Shown here: positions 11,852 to 20,785 of the stretch, in pieces
How positions within the stretch are numbered: position 1 is the first letter of the stretch
How the letters are laid out: each line of letters opens with the position of its first letter
IMG/VR virus record: IMGVR_UViG_3300035698_007029
Coordinates: 1-21,276 of that record
DNA: 21,276 nucleotides
Strand: one strand, 5' to 3'
Origin: a virus
Translations under genes and position numbers: made by a program
Notes under the pieces: model-generated
What the model saw: the letters and a program-made list of their open reading frames with translations, nothing else
What the model was told of the DNA's origin: nothing
Databases searched by the model: none

Positions 11852-14800
11852 TGGCTGAATTAAAATCTTTAAATCTTAATAAATTCACAACTGGGCTAAT
11901 AACGAAAATGCCTGATACTGATATACCAGATACTGCGTTTTCCGATTGTGAAAATATTTTATTGAACGATAAACTTGTGCCTACAAAAGATAAAGGTCAA
12001 CAATATTATAGTGGATATACCGGATCATCACTAGACCAAGAATTTGATGCGTCTTCTAATTTTTTTGATGCGTATTTGAGTGGTTGGCAATCATTTACTG
12101 CTGGTGTTAGTGGAAGTTTAAATAGGATTGAAGCATATCTAATAAGAGGTGGCTTAACAACTGTAAGAGTTGGGATTTATGCTGGTACCGGGACTGGTGG
12201 TTCAAAATTATACGAATCTAGTTTTGAAGCGTATACTGATTTAAATGGATACCAATCTTTCGATATAACAGGTGTTACTTTAGTATCGTCAAGTATATAT
12301 ACTATCAGTTTGACGGCTGGTCCTTATAGTGTATGTGAATGGCGTACGTGTAGTTCTGGTGGATATGCAGGTGGATCATATAAAGGTGGTGCTTCAGATG
12401 CACTATTTAAAACTTACGTGGATAATCCTAATACAATTGCTCCTGTACGAGGCGCAGTTTTATATACTTTAACAGATGGTACGAAATATTATGTATTTGC
12501 TAGTAACGGTAAATTGTATTATTCTGTGGTAGGTAGCCAAACATATACAGCATACCAGATTGATGTTGGTGGGTCACCAGAAGATTTAACCATTGATGAT
12601 GATGTCGATGTAGAGTTCGTACAATATAACAATAAATTATATATAGTTAATAGTAAATATCCTATTATAACTAATGCTGGGTATACTACTTCTCGTATGA
12701 TAAAAATAGACGGGACAACACCGTCAGAACTTACTGGTACTGATATTCCACAAGGACTAAAATATTTAATTTTACATCAAGAACGATTGATTGGTGGGTT
12801 TTCGATTGACCAGCCGAACGGATTATATTGGACTGAATCTTATGCCCCCGAAAACTGGATACCTATATCTGGATTAAATTATGATTTTGTAGGGAAAGAT
12901 GATGGCGAAAACATGTCGGGACTTGTGAGTTATCAGACTTATGTGTTTGTATGTAAACCACGTAACATGTATAGATATTCTACTATTGGTGATATAACTG
13001 AATGGGGTAGTAACAAAGTTGATACTAATTTAGGCGTGTTGGCGCACAGAACTATTCAAGAAATGGGTGGTTATTTATATTATTTGTGTAGTATAGGTGT
13101 TGTTAAGTTTGACGGGAACAATGCTATTGTCGTATCGGATGCAATAGAAGATAAAATATTAGCGTTGCCACAATTAGTAGACAATAAACGGGTATGGACG
13201 CAAACATCAACAGGAGATTTTGATACTGGGACAGTTTCAACAGATACTCTTGATACGCAAAATAATATGTTAGAACAACATCCACAAGAAACACAGACAG
13301 ATTTCGAGGCTGGGACTTTAGATAATGTTGATACTACAACATATCCTGATAGTGTAATAATTAATCAGAATAGTCAAATAATAGATGATTCTGTAGGTGT
13401 GACATATGGCGGTATATCTCCAACTTCTACAACAGGTGTTTTGGCTAATATAGATGATAACGATACAGATACTTATTATTCAGAAACTTATGCGAAGACT
13501 GTTCCTCCTCAAAATATCTATACTGATATTGAAATAACTATAAGCCCGGGAATATATATATATGGAATCAAGCTAAAGTTTAGTCTGGAATATGGAACAT
13601 TAAGTTTTTATATTCATTCTGCTTCTTTTGGATGGTATTATTTAGGCGCTCAATCTGGGAATCATTCAGTTACAACCGTTAATATTCTTAATTCTTCACA
13701 TAACAATTTATCAGATTTTGATGCAATAAAATTTAATTATACATCAAGTACAAGTGGAACTTCTCCAGCCGCTGGGTTCGCTATTTATGATGTCGATGTT
13801 CCACAAACTTTTGGGTTGATAGATTCACAATCATTAGATTATAAAAGAGCATTATCATCTTTAGAACATATTGCTTATCATTTACAAGATATAGATACTG
13901 GGACCATCGTTATCTATACAAATTCTTCCAGTGATGATATATCATGGGACGGATGGGTTGCTGCAACAGGAACTAAAATAAATTCTACGCCTAAACAATA
14001 TTTTAAATGGAGCGTTAGAATGTGGATTGGTAAAGTTACGTTAGAATCTCCACGCCTTAATTCTGTTTATACATATACCGAATGGGACTCGCAAGTTAAA
14101 AGTTTAGGTAGCACCCCTACTTCGTGGGGTGATATTGAGTCGGCATATAACAATAATAGTGAAACTATAACTTATGAAATGCGGTCTGCTGCAACTGACG
14201 GTGGGGTAGCGTCTGCTACTTGGTATACACAAATAATCGGTACAGCTATAGTAAATGTTCCGTTGGAACAATATATACAATTACGAATATCACTTGATAG
14301 TGACGATATATCAGAGGAAACAATAGCTAGTCCATACGTTGAAAGTGTCAGAATAAATTACAATGTTGGTGATGTTTTACTTAAACCTTGTGCTATTGTA
14401 TGGAAAAACAATTATTGGTTAAATATCTCGGAAGGTGATGCAGGATATAATAATGTAGTTTATAAATATAACAATAGTGGTTATTGGTTGATAAATAAAA
14501 ACAAAAATTCAAACATATATTTTATCGATAACGAAAACTTGGTAGGAGGAACTTCATTAAGTTTAGGAGAATTGTTTTATAATGATGTAGGATCTAAAGA
14601 TTTTAATGATGATATAGTTGCTTTCTTTGTAACGAAAAATTTCCAGTTATCAAATGCTATCAACTTGTTCAGGAAATTATATGTCACGTCAAGAAGCAAC
14701 GTTGATCTCACATTGTCATATTCAATAGATAACGGTGATTATACTGATATGAATATTGTCAAACAAGATTATTCAACCTTGGTTTTGAAAGTTTTTGAAG

Positions 14801-14919
14801 GGATAAAACGAGGGCAGTTTATCAAATTTAAAATAACTAATAGTTACGAAGATACAAATTTTGAGTTTCATGATTTAATGTTGATGTGGGACCCAATACG
14901 GAGCATAAATAATGGTTAA
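11851..14919 (+). CDS. Large tail/nozzle protein with beta-propeller core and inserted carbohydrate-binding-like domains
   Basis: This 1022-residue protein has an N-terminus (LNLNKFTTGLITKMPDTDIP, then SDCENILLNDKLVPTKDKG) of the kind found in tail tubular or stabilisation proteins of short-tailed phages. Residues about 63-190 (WQSFTAGVSGSLNRIEAYL, VRVGIYAGTGTGGSKLYES) look like an inserted jelly-roll module. About 200-440 has propeller-like repeats (YYVFASNGKLYYSV, NNKLYIVNSKYPI, YQTYVFVCKPRNMYRYS, GGYLYYLCSIGVVKF). About 500-655 (GVLANIDDNDTDTYYSE, DIEITISPGIYIYGIKLKF) resembles an F5/8 type C (discoidin) domain. The remaining C-terminal third is beta-rich. It most likely forms the tail nozzle with surface-binding modules. 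The start overlaps the adaptor stop (TAATG). Confidence 0.75.
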   Translation: MAELKSLNLNKFTTGLITKMPDTDIPDTAFSDCENILLNDKLVPTKDKGQQYYSGYTGSSLDQEFDASSNFFDAYLSGWQSFTAGVSGSLNRIEAYLIRGGLTTVRVGIYAGTGTGGSKLYESSFEAYTDLNGYQSFDITGVTLVSSSIYTISLTAGPYSVCEWRTCSSGGYAGGSYKGGASDALFKTYVDNPNTIAPVRGAVLYTLTDGTKYYVFASNGKLYYSVVGSQTYTAYQIDVGGSPEDLTIDDDVDVEFVQYNNKLYIVNSKYPIITNAGYTTSRMIKIDGTTPSELTGTDIPQGLKYLILHQERLIGGFSIDQPNGLYWTESYAPENWIPISGLNYDFVGKDDGENMSGLVSYQTYVFVCKPRNMYRYSTIGDITEWGSNKVDTNLGVLAHRTIQEMGGYLYYLCSIGVVKFDGNNAIVVSDAIEDKILALPQLVDNKRVWTQTSTGDFDTGTVSTDTLDTQNNMLEQHPQETQTDFEAGTLDNVDTTTYPDSVIINQNSQIIDDSVGVTYGGISPTSTTGVLANIDDNDTDTYYSETYAKTVPPQNIYTDIEITISPGIYIYGIKLKFSLEYGTLSFYIHSASFGWYYLGAQSGNHSVTTVNILNSSHNNLSDFDAIKFNYTSSTSGTSPAAGFAIYDVDVPQTFGLIDSQSLDYKRALSSLEHIAYHLQDIDTGTIVIYTNSSSDDISWDGWVAATGTKINSTPKQYFKWSVRMWIGKVTLESPRLNSVYTYTEWDSQVKSLGSTPTSWGDIESAYNNNSETITYEMRSAATDGGVASATWYTQIIGTAIVNVPLEQYIQLRISLDSDDISEETIASPYVESVRINYNVGDVLLKPCAIVWKNNYWLNISEGDAGYNNVVYKYNNSGYWLINKNKNSNIYFIDNENLVGGTSLSLGELFYNDVGSKDFNDDIVAFFVTKNFQLSNAINLFRKLYVTSRSNVDLTLSYSIDNGDYTDMNIVKQDYSTLVLKVFEGIKRGQFIKFKITNSYEDTNFEFHDLMLMWDPIRSINNG

Positions 14920-15505
14920 TTTGTTTAAACCATATAAGATAACTAAACTAGATACACCACAAGATATATCTAAATTAGATGATTTGGTATCTAATTTATA
15001 TAAATTTAAACAATCGCAAGAGAGTATATTAGAAAAAGTATATGACACAATAATAGATACTAGCACCAGTAATGTCACTATAGGTGCATTGAACGGGGAT
15101 TTAGATAAATTTTATTTATTGTTAATATCGTTATATGATGAAACTTCTGGAAACGATCATGAAATACGATTACAGTTTAATGAAGATGTTGGCGCTACTC
15201 AATATGGATATTCTGATCAAGTAACAGTAAACGATAGTACTTCTAGTATAAGAATAGGTAGATCTTCTGGTCAATCAAAAAGTATCACAAAAGTATGGAT
15301 ACAAGCGGAACATGAAGGACCTTCTAATAGGAATGTTTTATATGAGAATTATTATTTAAACAATGCTACAGATTATAGAGGACTATCTAATGGTGGTGGT
15401 CATTGGAGAGATACAACGAATAATATGATTTCTATGCAAATTTCAAGTGCGGCTGCGGCTGGGATTGGGGCTGGGACAAGAATACAATTATATACAAGTA
15501 AGTAG
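14912..15505 (+). CDS. Probable virion protein with beta-sandwich C-terminus, 197 aa
   Basis: The start ATG 14912 overlaps the preceding gene by 8 nt, with GGAG at 14897-14900. Residues 1-45 are helical and charged (MVNLFKPYKITKLDTPQDIS). From about 60 onward it is beta-rich with a phage-virion look (FYLLLISLYDETSGNDHEIR; QFNEDVGATQYGY) and ends with a Gly/Ala-rich strand AGIGAGTRIQLYTSK. I recognise the pattern from small phage surface or tail proteins but cannot name a family. Coupling to the nozzle gene suggests a tail-associated or receptor-contacting role. Confidence 0.7.
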   Translation: MVNLFKPYKITKLDTPQDISKLDDLVSNLYKFKQSQESILEKVYDTIIDTSTSNVTIGALNGDLDKFYLLLISLYDETSGNDHEIRLQFNEDVGATQYGYSDQVTVNDSTSSIRIGRSSGQSKSITKVWIQAEHEGPSNRNVLYENYYLNNATDYRGLSNGGGHWRDTTNNMISMQISSAAAAGIGAGTRIQLYTSK

Positions 15506-15513
15506 GTAATAAA

Positions 15514-15918
15514 ATGAAAACAGTTGAATTGTTTGGAAATATATACCATGAATCTAATTTGCCAAAAGAAATCACTTTAAAATGTGGATGTAACTATATA
15601 AGGAATAAAGATATTATAGGTGTTTCGTATTCTTTGGCTATACCATGTTCTCAACATGAAATTATAGAAGACTTAGATGATCAAAAAAATATTAAGATTA
15701 AAGAAATTAAAGAAAAAATTAAAGAAGAAATTTTAGATATTTATCCATACTATAAACAATTAAATATTAGAGGACAAATTAGAGGGTATAATAAAAATGA
15801 TTTAGAAAAAATGAATAAATATATAGAGTTTATTGCTAGTCAAATGGATATAGTTGAACAAAATATATTGAACAAAACTAATTTAAAAGATGTCTTAGAT
15901 TATAAATATGAGAAATAG
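15514..15918 (+). CDS. Hypothetical protein with possible C-x-C/C-x2-H metal site, 134 aa
   Basis: It starts at ATG 15514 after a weak site (TAGGTAA). Residues 24-48 contain C24-x-C26, C45 and H48 (LKCGCNYI... PCSQH), a plausible zinc knuckle. Residues about 55-75 are a very charged helix (KNIKIKEIKEKIKEEILDI). Residues 77-120 (YPYYKQLNIRGQIRGYNKND) resemble the C-terminal helical hairpin found in many small phage tail-region proteins. Lysine and AT content are higher than in its neighbours and the ribosome site is weaker, which may mean lower expression or a later arrival. It could be a tail-assembly accessory. Confidence 0.72.
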   Translation: MKTVELFGNIYHESNLPKEITLKCGCNYIRNKDIIGVSYSLAIPCSQHEIIEDLDDQKNIKIKEIKEKIKEEILDIYPYYKQLNIRGQIRGYNKNDLEKMNKYIEFIASQMDIVEQNILNKTNLKDVLDYKYEK

Positions 15919-15929
15919 GAGGTATTATT

Positions 15930-16508
15930 ATGGAAGATAGACAAGTTAGTGATTATTTAAAACCTTTAAATTATTTACCTGGACCAGGAGCAATAGGAGC
16001 AGGTTTAATCAGTGGAATTGGTGATTATTTTGGAAAGAAAGCCGAGCTAAAAGCAGAAGAAGAAAGACGAAAAAGAGCAGAAGGGTATTTAGAGGGGTAT
16101 GACTATACTCCTTATGGCGAGACATATACACCTTATAAATCATCGTTGGATCAACCACAAGAGCAGACGTTAGCTAGTCTTTTGTCTGGCAGACTAAATC
16201 CGGCACAACGTGCTGAATTAGGATATCAAAGAGAAAAAGGAATTGGCGATATTAACAGAGTGGCCGCAAGTCGTGGAACTCCAGCAGGCGGACATTTAGC
16301 GTTGTCTTCACAATTTAGTGGGAATATAGCAAGACAAGCAGGTAACCTAGCATCTCAGAATATAGCAACAGGATTAACTCATGCGTTACCATATCAAAAG
16401 TTCAGAGCTGGTGAAGAAGAAAAACCGTTTAGCTATGGGTTAGCAGAGTGGATTAGAGGGCAACAAGCCACACAAGATAAGTCTAGACTACTGGCGACTT
16501 ATGCTTAA
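15930..16508 (+). CDS. Probable DNA ejection (internal virion) protein, 192 aa
   Basis: It starts at ATG 15930 behind AGGAGG (15917-15922). Residues about 17-35 (PGPGAIGAGLISGIGDYFG) form a Gly-rich amphipathic segment. It is followed by a charged helix (KKAELKAEEERRKRAEG), a Tyr/Pro-rich linker (YDYTPYGETYTPYKSS) and an Ala/Gly/Gln helical region (NRVAASRGTPAGGHLALSSQ, ARQAGNLASQNIATG). This layout is typical of small ejection proteins of podoviruses, which leave the capsid and enter the host envelope during infection. Two further ejection-type genes follow directly, supporting the call. Confidence 0.68.
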   Translation: MEDRQVSDYLKPLNYLPGPGAIGAGLISGIGDYFGKKAELKAEEERRKRAEGYLEGYDYTPYGETYTPYKSSLDQPQEQTLASLLSGRLNPAQRAELGYQREKGIGDINRVAASRGTPAGGHLALSSQFSGNIARQAGNLASQNIATGLTHALPYQKFRAGEEEKPFSYGLAEWIRGQQATQDKSRLLATYA

Positions 16509-16522
16509 AACAGGGGGGTATC

Positions 16523-17488
16523 ATGGGAATAGCAGAAGACGTAGCATTATCTAAATTTTTTAATGTTATATCTCGAGATGTTTCACAAAGAGGTGAGACA
16601 AGACAAAAAGAAGAATCAGATATTCGTAAAACTATAGGTGATCTATATACAGAGAAAATAAAAAAAGGACAATTGCAACGTGAAGTTACTACAGAATTAC
16701 CTGCGCGGCCTGATCCATCTTTGTTATTAGCTCAAAGATTAGAACGTGAAACACCTATAACTCCTATTGTTCCACGTGAAACACCTTTACAACCGTCTAC
16801 TGTTGAGTATGCGCCTACAATTCAAGAACGGCAACCACTAACTATCGAAGAGCAAAGAAGCGTGTTAGAAGACATATATAGAGGCAGACCTGTGCCTAAG
16901 GATATAAAAGAGAAGCCTAAGGTTATACCTGAAGGACAAGAAGTTGTAGGTACTTATAAAGATGGTACACCTAAGTATGGAAAAAAAGATGAGACAACAT
17001 TATTGTTTGTTGATCCTAACACAAAGAAAATTTATGATACCAAAGGTGAAGAGGTAATAGGCCCGTTCTCAAAAAACACTAAATTTCAAAGTACAGGGAT
17101 TAGTTCTGTTAGCGCAACCAGTGATTTGACACGCATAAATAGAGAACAAATTATTACGGCCAGGGCCAGGAAGATTGCAGAGAAAATAGCTAAAGAAAAA
17201 ATATTAGAACAAGATCCAAGAGCTTTAGGGCTTAAAGGAAGACGCAAAGAAGAAAGATTAGCTGAAGTTAGAGAAGGATTGAAAAGTTATATTGTTCATG
17301 AATCAGATATAGAAAAATATTTAGATGAAGCAACAAGAAGAGCTGTTGGTGAAGAAGTTGAAAAAGAAAAAGTAGATAATTTTGATTTTGATTCTATAAA
17401 AGAAGCCCAAAATGCAGATAATCAAGGTAAAATACCTAAAGGGACAGTTGTGTATGTTAAAGGTAAAAGAATAGGAGAAATAAAATAA
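16523..17488 (+). CDS. Probable internal virion / ejection-module protein, 321 aa
   Basis: It starts at ATG 16523 after a G-rich site (16512-16518). The protein is hydrophilic: a helical N-terminus (DVALSKFFNVISRDVSQRG), a Pro/Glu/Arg-rich disordered stretch (about 55-150), a small beta-like patch (TLLFVDPNTKKIYDTKGEEV), long charged helices (about 205-290) and a short beta end (IPKGTVVYVKGKRIGEIK). No enzyme motif is visible. Its stop shares a base with the next ATG (TAATG), tying it to the 1094-residue protein. The role is inferred from place and composition. Confidence 0.62.
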   Translation: MGIAEDVALSKFFNVISRDVSQRGETRQKEESDIRKTIGDLYTEKIKKGQLQREVTTELPARPDPSLLLAQRLERETPITPIVPRETPLQPSTVEYAPTIQERQPLTIEEQRSVLEDIYRGRPVPKDIKEKPKVIPEGQEVVGTYKDGTPKYGKKDETTLLFVDPNTKKIYDTKGEEVIGPFSKNTKFQSTGISSVSATSDLTRINREQIITARARKIAEKIAKEKILEQDPRALGLKGRRKEERLAEVREGLKSYIVHESDIEKYLDEATRRAVGEEVEKEKVDNFDFDSIKEAQNADNQGKIPKGTVVYVKGKRIGEIK

Positions 17489-20400
17489 TGCCACTTGTGC
17501 TAGATGAAGAAAAAACTAGACTAGTATTAGATACTAAACAACATGGTTTGGTATTAGACGAAGAACCTGAACGTGAGTTTTTAGGTATCAAGGAAGATGT
17601 ATTCCCTCGTCCTGTAGAACGTGAAGTATCTTTACGTCCTGCTACTGAAAGAGAAGTTAAACAAAGACCTATATATACACCTTCTGAAGAAGAAGTTAAA
17701 AAGTTCCAGCTAGAAAGTTTTGCTGGTCGCGCGCATGAGGCTGCTACAGGTGTAGATCCAGAGACAGCTATTAAAAAAACTAAACAATTAGGTGTGCTTG
17801 TTACGAAAGCTCCTTTGATTGCGACTGCTTTTGGAAGTCCTTTGACGGCCGGGGCAATAGAAGCTTATCATCAAGGCAAGAATTTACTTGTAAGCAAATT
17901 AAAGAAAGAAAAATATTCACCTTTAGAATTTAGATTAATATCTGAACTTTTACCAGAAGATGCTCCAGCTGCTCTCAAAATTGGTGCAGGTGTAGCAGAA
18001 ATTGGCGCAGATGTAGCTTTGATTGCTACAGGTCTTAATTTAGCTAAGAAAGGAATTTTAAGCAAAACTATAAAAGAATTAGGTGATAAATTAGTTAAAG
18101 CCGGATATAAACCAGACAGTGTTACTATACAACAGAAAGATTTGAATAAAGCTATTAAAGGATCTACTTTAGAAAAAGAACTAACAAGATTACATAAAGT
18201 AAAAGGTTTGAAAATAGATCCTCAACTTAAAAAGTTAGGTGTGACAGCGTCGGAAAGAGATGTTGCTGAATCTTTAATGGCTCAAGAACTTACAGATTAT
18301 GAAGCTAAAAAGAGCGGTGATTTACTAGATAAAATTAGTGAGCATGGGAAAATAAATGTTAAATATTTTAAAGGCGCGGAAGAGGTTGGTCAAATTTCTA
18401 AATATGTTAAACTGAAAACGTTTGGGGCTGGTGGTCAAGATTTAGACACCATGGCTCAATCGTTAGGAATGCCAGAAGGTGAATTGATACGGCAGTTATC
18501 CGAGTATGAAACATATAGTAAACCTTCAACAAGAATACAAGATTATGTTAGTGAAGCGAAAGAAATAACTGCGATTGAAAGAGAATATCCTGATGAAGCT
18601 AAACGTCTTTTAGAATTAACAGCAATAGAAGAAGATGTAAAAACAATTCCCGAGACTGAAACTGTTAAAGAAGTCGCAGAAACAGTTAAGCCTGTATTAT
18701 CTAAAGAAGCTGGTTTAGAGGTAGATGATTTAGAGAAATCTTATGAATCTATAAAAGATAGATGGATAGGAGAATATGATGTTGGGATACATCGCTCAAA
18801 TATTGAAAAAAGATTGTTACAACAAAATATAAAAAATGTATTAGGTGAAACAAAATATACAGATAGAGTAAAAAATTATGATAGAGCTATCCAAATATAT
18901 ATTGATACAAAACGAAACCCTACTGATATTGAAAAATATTACAATGATTTATCATTAGAACGTAAAAATATAGTAGATTTGTCGCAAAATTTACCTCCTG
19001 AAATAAAAGTTATTGCTGATAAGATTGCACAAAGTTACGAGTTAATAGGTCAACAAGCTAAAGAACAAGGTGTTATTAAGAATGTATTAGATAATTATGT
19101 TGGTAGAATATGGAATATTAAAAAAGATAAAATTCCGACTGGTAGAAAGTTCGCACCTACAACTCGGCATGCAAGAAGTAGAACATTAAACACAATCATG
19201 GAAGGTTGGGCTAAAGGATATGATTTAAAAGTTGAAGGGGCAACAAGTAGTTTAAATATTTTAAAAAATGAAATGACACAAGCCATTCAAGATAATAAAT
19301 TTTTAAAATCATTACAAAAAATGAGAACAATAGAAGGGGAACGTGTAGTATCTACAAAATATTTAGATGAATATAAACGACTTGATGATAACGCATTAAA
19401 AAGTTGGAAATTGGTAGGGAAAGCAGTCGAGGGTAAAAGTTATGGGAAAAATACGTTTATTGATGATGAGGGTAATTTGTTTGAGCGACAAGTATTGTAT
19501 GCTCCAAAAAATATAGCAAATAATATTAATAATATGCTAGGGACATCAGCTTTAAACAAAATTCCTACAATAAAAACTATCACTAAATATAATGCTAGTA
19601 TAAAATCTTTAATTTTACAGGCTTCTTTTTATCATCATCAAGCATTTGCTCGGTCTTATTATTTAGGTACAAATAATAAAAAATGGAACGAAATGAATGT
19701 TCTTACTACATATAAAGAGGGTATGAAATTTATGGAACAATCATCCCCGATTGTTGAATTTGGTGTCAGGCATGGATTAACGCTTGGGCTTAAACAAGAT
19801 TGGCAAGAAGATTTGGTAAGAGAAAAAACTGCTATAGGTAGATTTTTGGATAAAAATAAAGTTTCTGAAAATATTAAAAACAAAATACTAGAACTTAGAG
19901 ATAGACATATAGATTTTCTTTTTGGAGAGTTTGGCGCTGGATTAAAAGCCAAATCATTTATTATTGAATTTAGAAATCTTGTAAAAAAGCATCCGAATGA
20001 AGATCCGTCGAAATTAGCTAAATATGTTGCTGATTTAATTAATGATGATTTTGGTGGGTTACATTTAAAAAGAATGGGACGTAATCCTACTGTTCAACAT
20101 ATATTTAGATTATTTGCGCTAGCTCCTGATTGGACAGAAAGTAATATACGTACTATGATAAAAATGTTTAAAAGTGGACCTAAAATAGAACAGGAAATGT
20201 ATAGAAGATTTTGGGCTGGAATTGTAACTAAAGGTATTTTATTAAGTTTCACTGCAAACTTAATAATAAATGGGAAAGAAACTCCCGAAGTTTATAGACG
20301 TGCATGGAAAGAAGGAAAATTTAAATGGTTAGATGTAGATATAACGAATATTTATAGACTTCTTGGTGGGGAAACTAGTAATAGAAAATATTTTTCTGTA

Positions 20401-20772
20401 CTTGGTCATTTTAAAGATCCTTTAAAATTTCTTTTTCATCCGGTAAAGTCTGCTAGATATAAAGGAAGTGTTATTTTTAGAACTATATACGAAGCGCTTG
20501 CTGGTGAAGATTGGGCTGGGAGAGGATTTACATCTTTACCTGAATTATTAAAAACAGGAAAAACTGTAACATGGAGACCAGAAGGTAAAGGTTATACACA
20601 AACACCATCATTTATTTTGTCTCAAGCAAAAAGTATGAGTCCAGTCCAAATACAAAATTTGATTGCATGGTTTTCAGGCGAAATGGAAGGGTTTGATGCT
20701 ATATTAAGTTCTTTAGGAGTACGGATAGGAACAACGTATAAAGAAAAAGGGAAATATTATCCAGCTAAATAG
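17488..20772 (+). CDS. Very large internal virion / DNA ejection protein, 1094 aa
   Basis: The N-terminus carries three LVLD repeats (residues about 3-30) and a repeated RP-x-x-EREV element (about 41-60), then Gly/Ala hydrophobic segments at about 105-128 (LVTKAPLIATAFGSPLTAGA) and 157-190 (GAGVAEIGADVALIATGLNL) that could insert into membranes. The bulk is charged helix. Near 870-885 lies LFALAPDWTESN, a motif I associate with very large phage internal or polyvalent proteins. A third hydrophobic stretch is near 905-928 (WAGIVTKGILLSFTANLIIN). I see no lysozyme or transglycosylase catalytic motif. AGGAGA (17473-17478) precedes ATG 17488. It probably forms, with the two preceding proteins, the channel that carries phage DNA across the envelope. 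Confidence 0.7.
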   Translation: MPLVLDEEKTRLVLDTKQHGLVLDEEPEREFLGIKEDVFPRPVEREVSLRPATEREVKQRPIYTPSEEEVKKFQLESFAGRAHEAATGVDPETAIKKTKQLGVLVTKAPLIATAFGSPLTAGAIEAYHQGKNLLVSKLKKEKYSPLEFRLISELLPEDAPAALKIGAGVAEIGADVALIATGLNLAKKGILSKTIKELGDKLVKAGYKPDSVTIQQKDLNKAIKGSTLEKELTRLHKVKGLKIDPQLKKLGVTASERDVAESLMAQELTDYEAKKSGDLLDKISEHGKINVKYFKGAEEVGQISKYVKLKTFGAGGQDLDTMAQSLGMPEGELIRQLSEYETYSKPSTRIQDYVSEAKEITAIEREYPDEAKRLLELTAIEEDVKTIPETETVKEVAETVKPVLSKEAGLEVDDLEKSYESIKDRWIGEYDVGIHRSNIEKRLLQQNIKNVLGETKYTDRVKNYDRAIQIYIDTKRNPTDIEKYYNDLSLERKNIVDLSQNLPPEIKVIADKIAQSYELIGQQAKEQGVIKNVLDNYVGRIWNIKKDKIPTGRKFAPTTRHARSRTLNTIMEGWAKGYDLKVEGATSSLNILKNEMTQAIQDNKFLKSLQKMRTIEGERVVSTKYLDEYKRLDDNALKSWKLVGKAVEGKSYGKNTFIDDEGNLFERQVLYAPKNIANNINNMLGTSALNKIPTIKTITKYNASIKSLILQASFYHHQAFARSYYLGTNNKKWNEMNVLTTYKEGMKFMEQSSPIVEFGVRHGLTLGLKQDWQEDLVREKTAIGRFLDKNKVSENIKNKILELRDRHIDFLFGEFGAGLKAKSFIIEFRNLVKKHPNEDPSKLAKYVADLINDDFGGLHLKRMGRNPTVQHIFRLFALAPDWTESNIRTMIKMFKSGPKIEQEMYRRFWAGIVTKGILLSFTANLIINGKETPEVYRRAWKEGKFKWLDVDITNIYRLLGGETSNRKYFSVLGHFKDPLKFLFHPVKSARYKGSVIFRTIYEALAGEDWAGRGFTSLPELLKTGKTVTWRPEGKGYTQTPSFILSQAKSMSPVQIQNLIAWFSGEMEGFDAILSSLGVRIGTTYKEKGKYYPAK

Positions 20773-20785
20773 GAGGTAGATTTTA

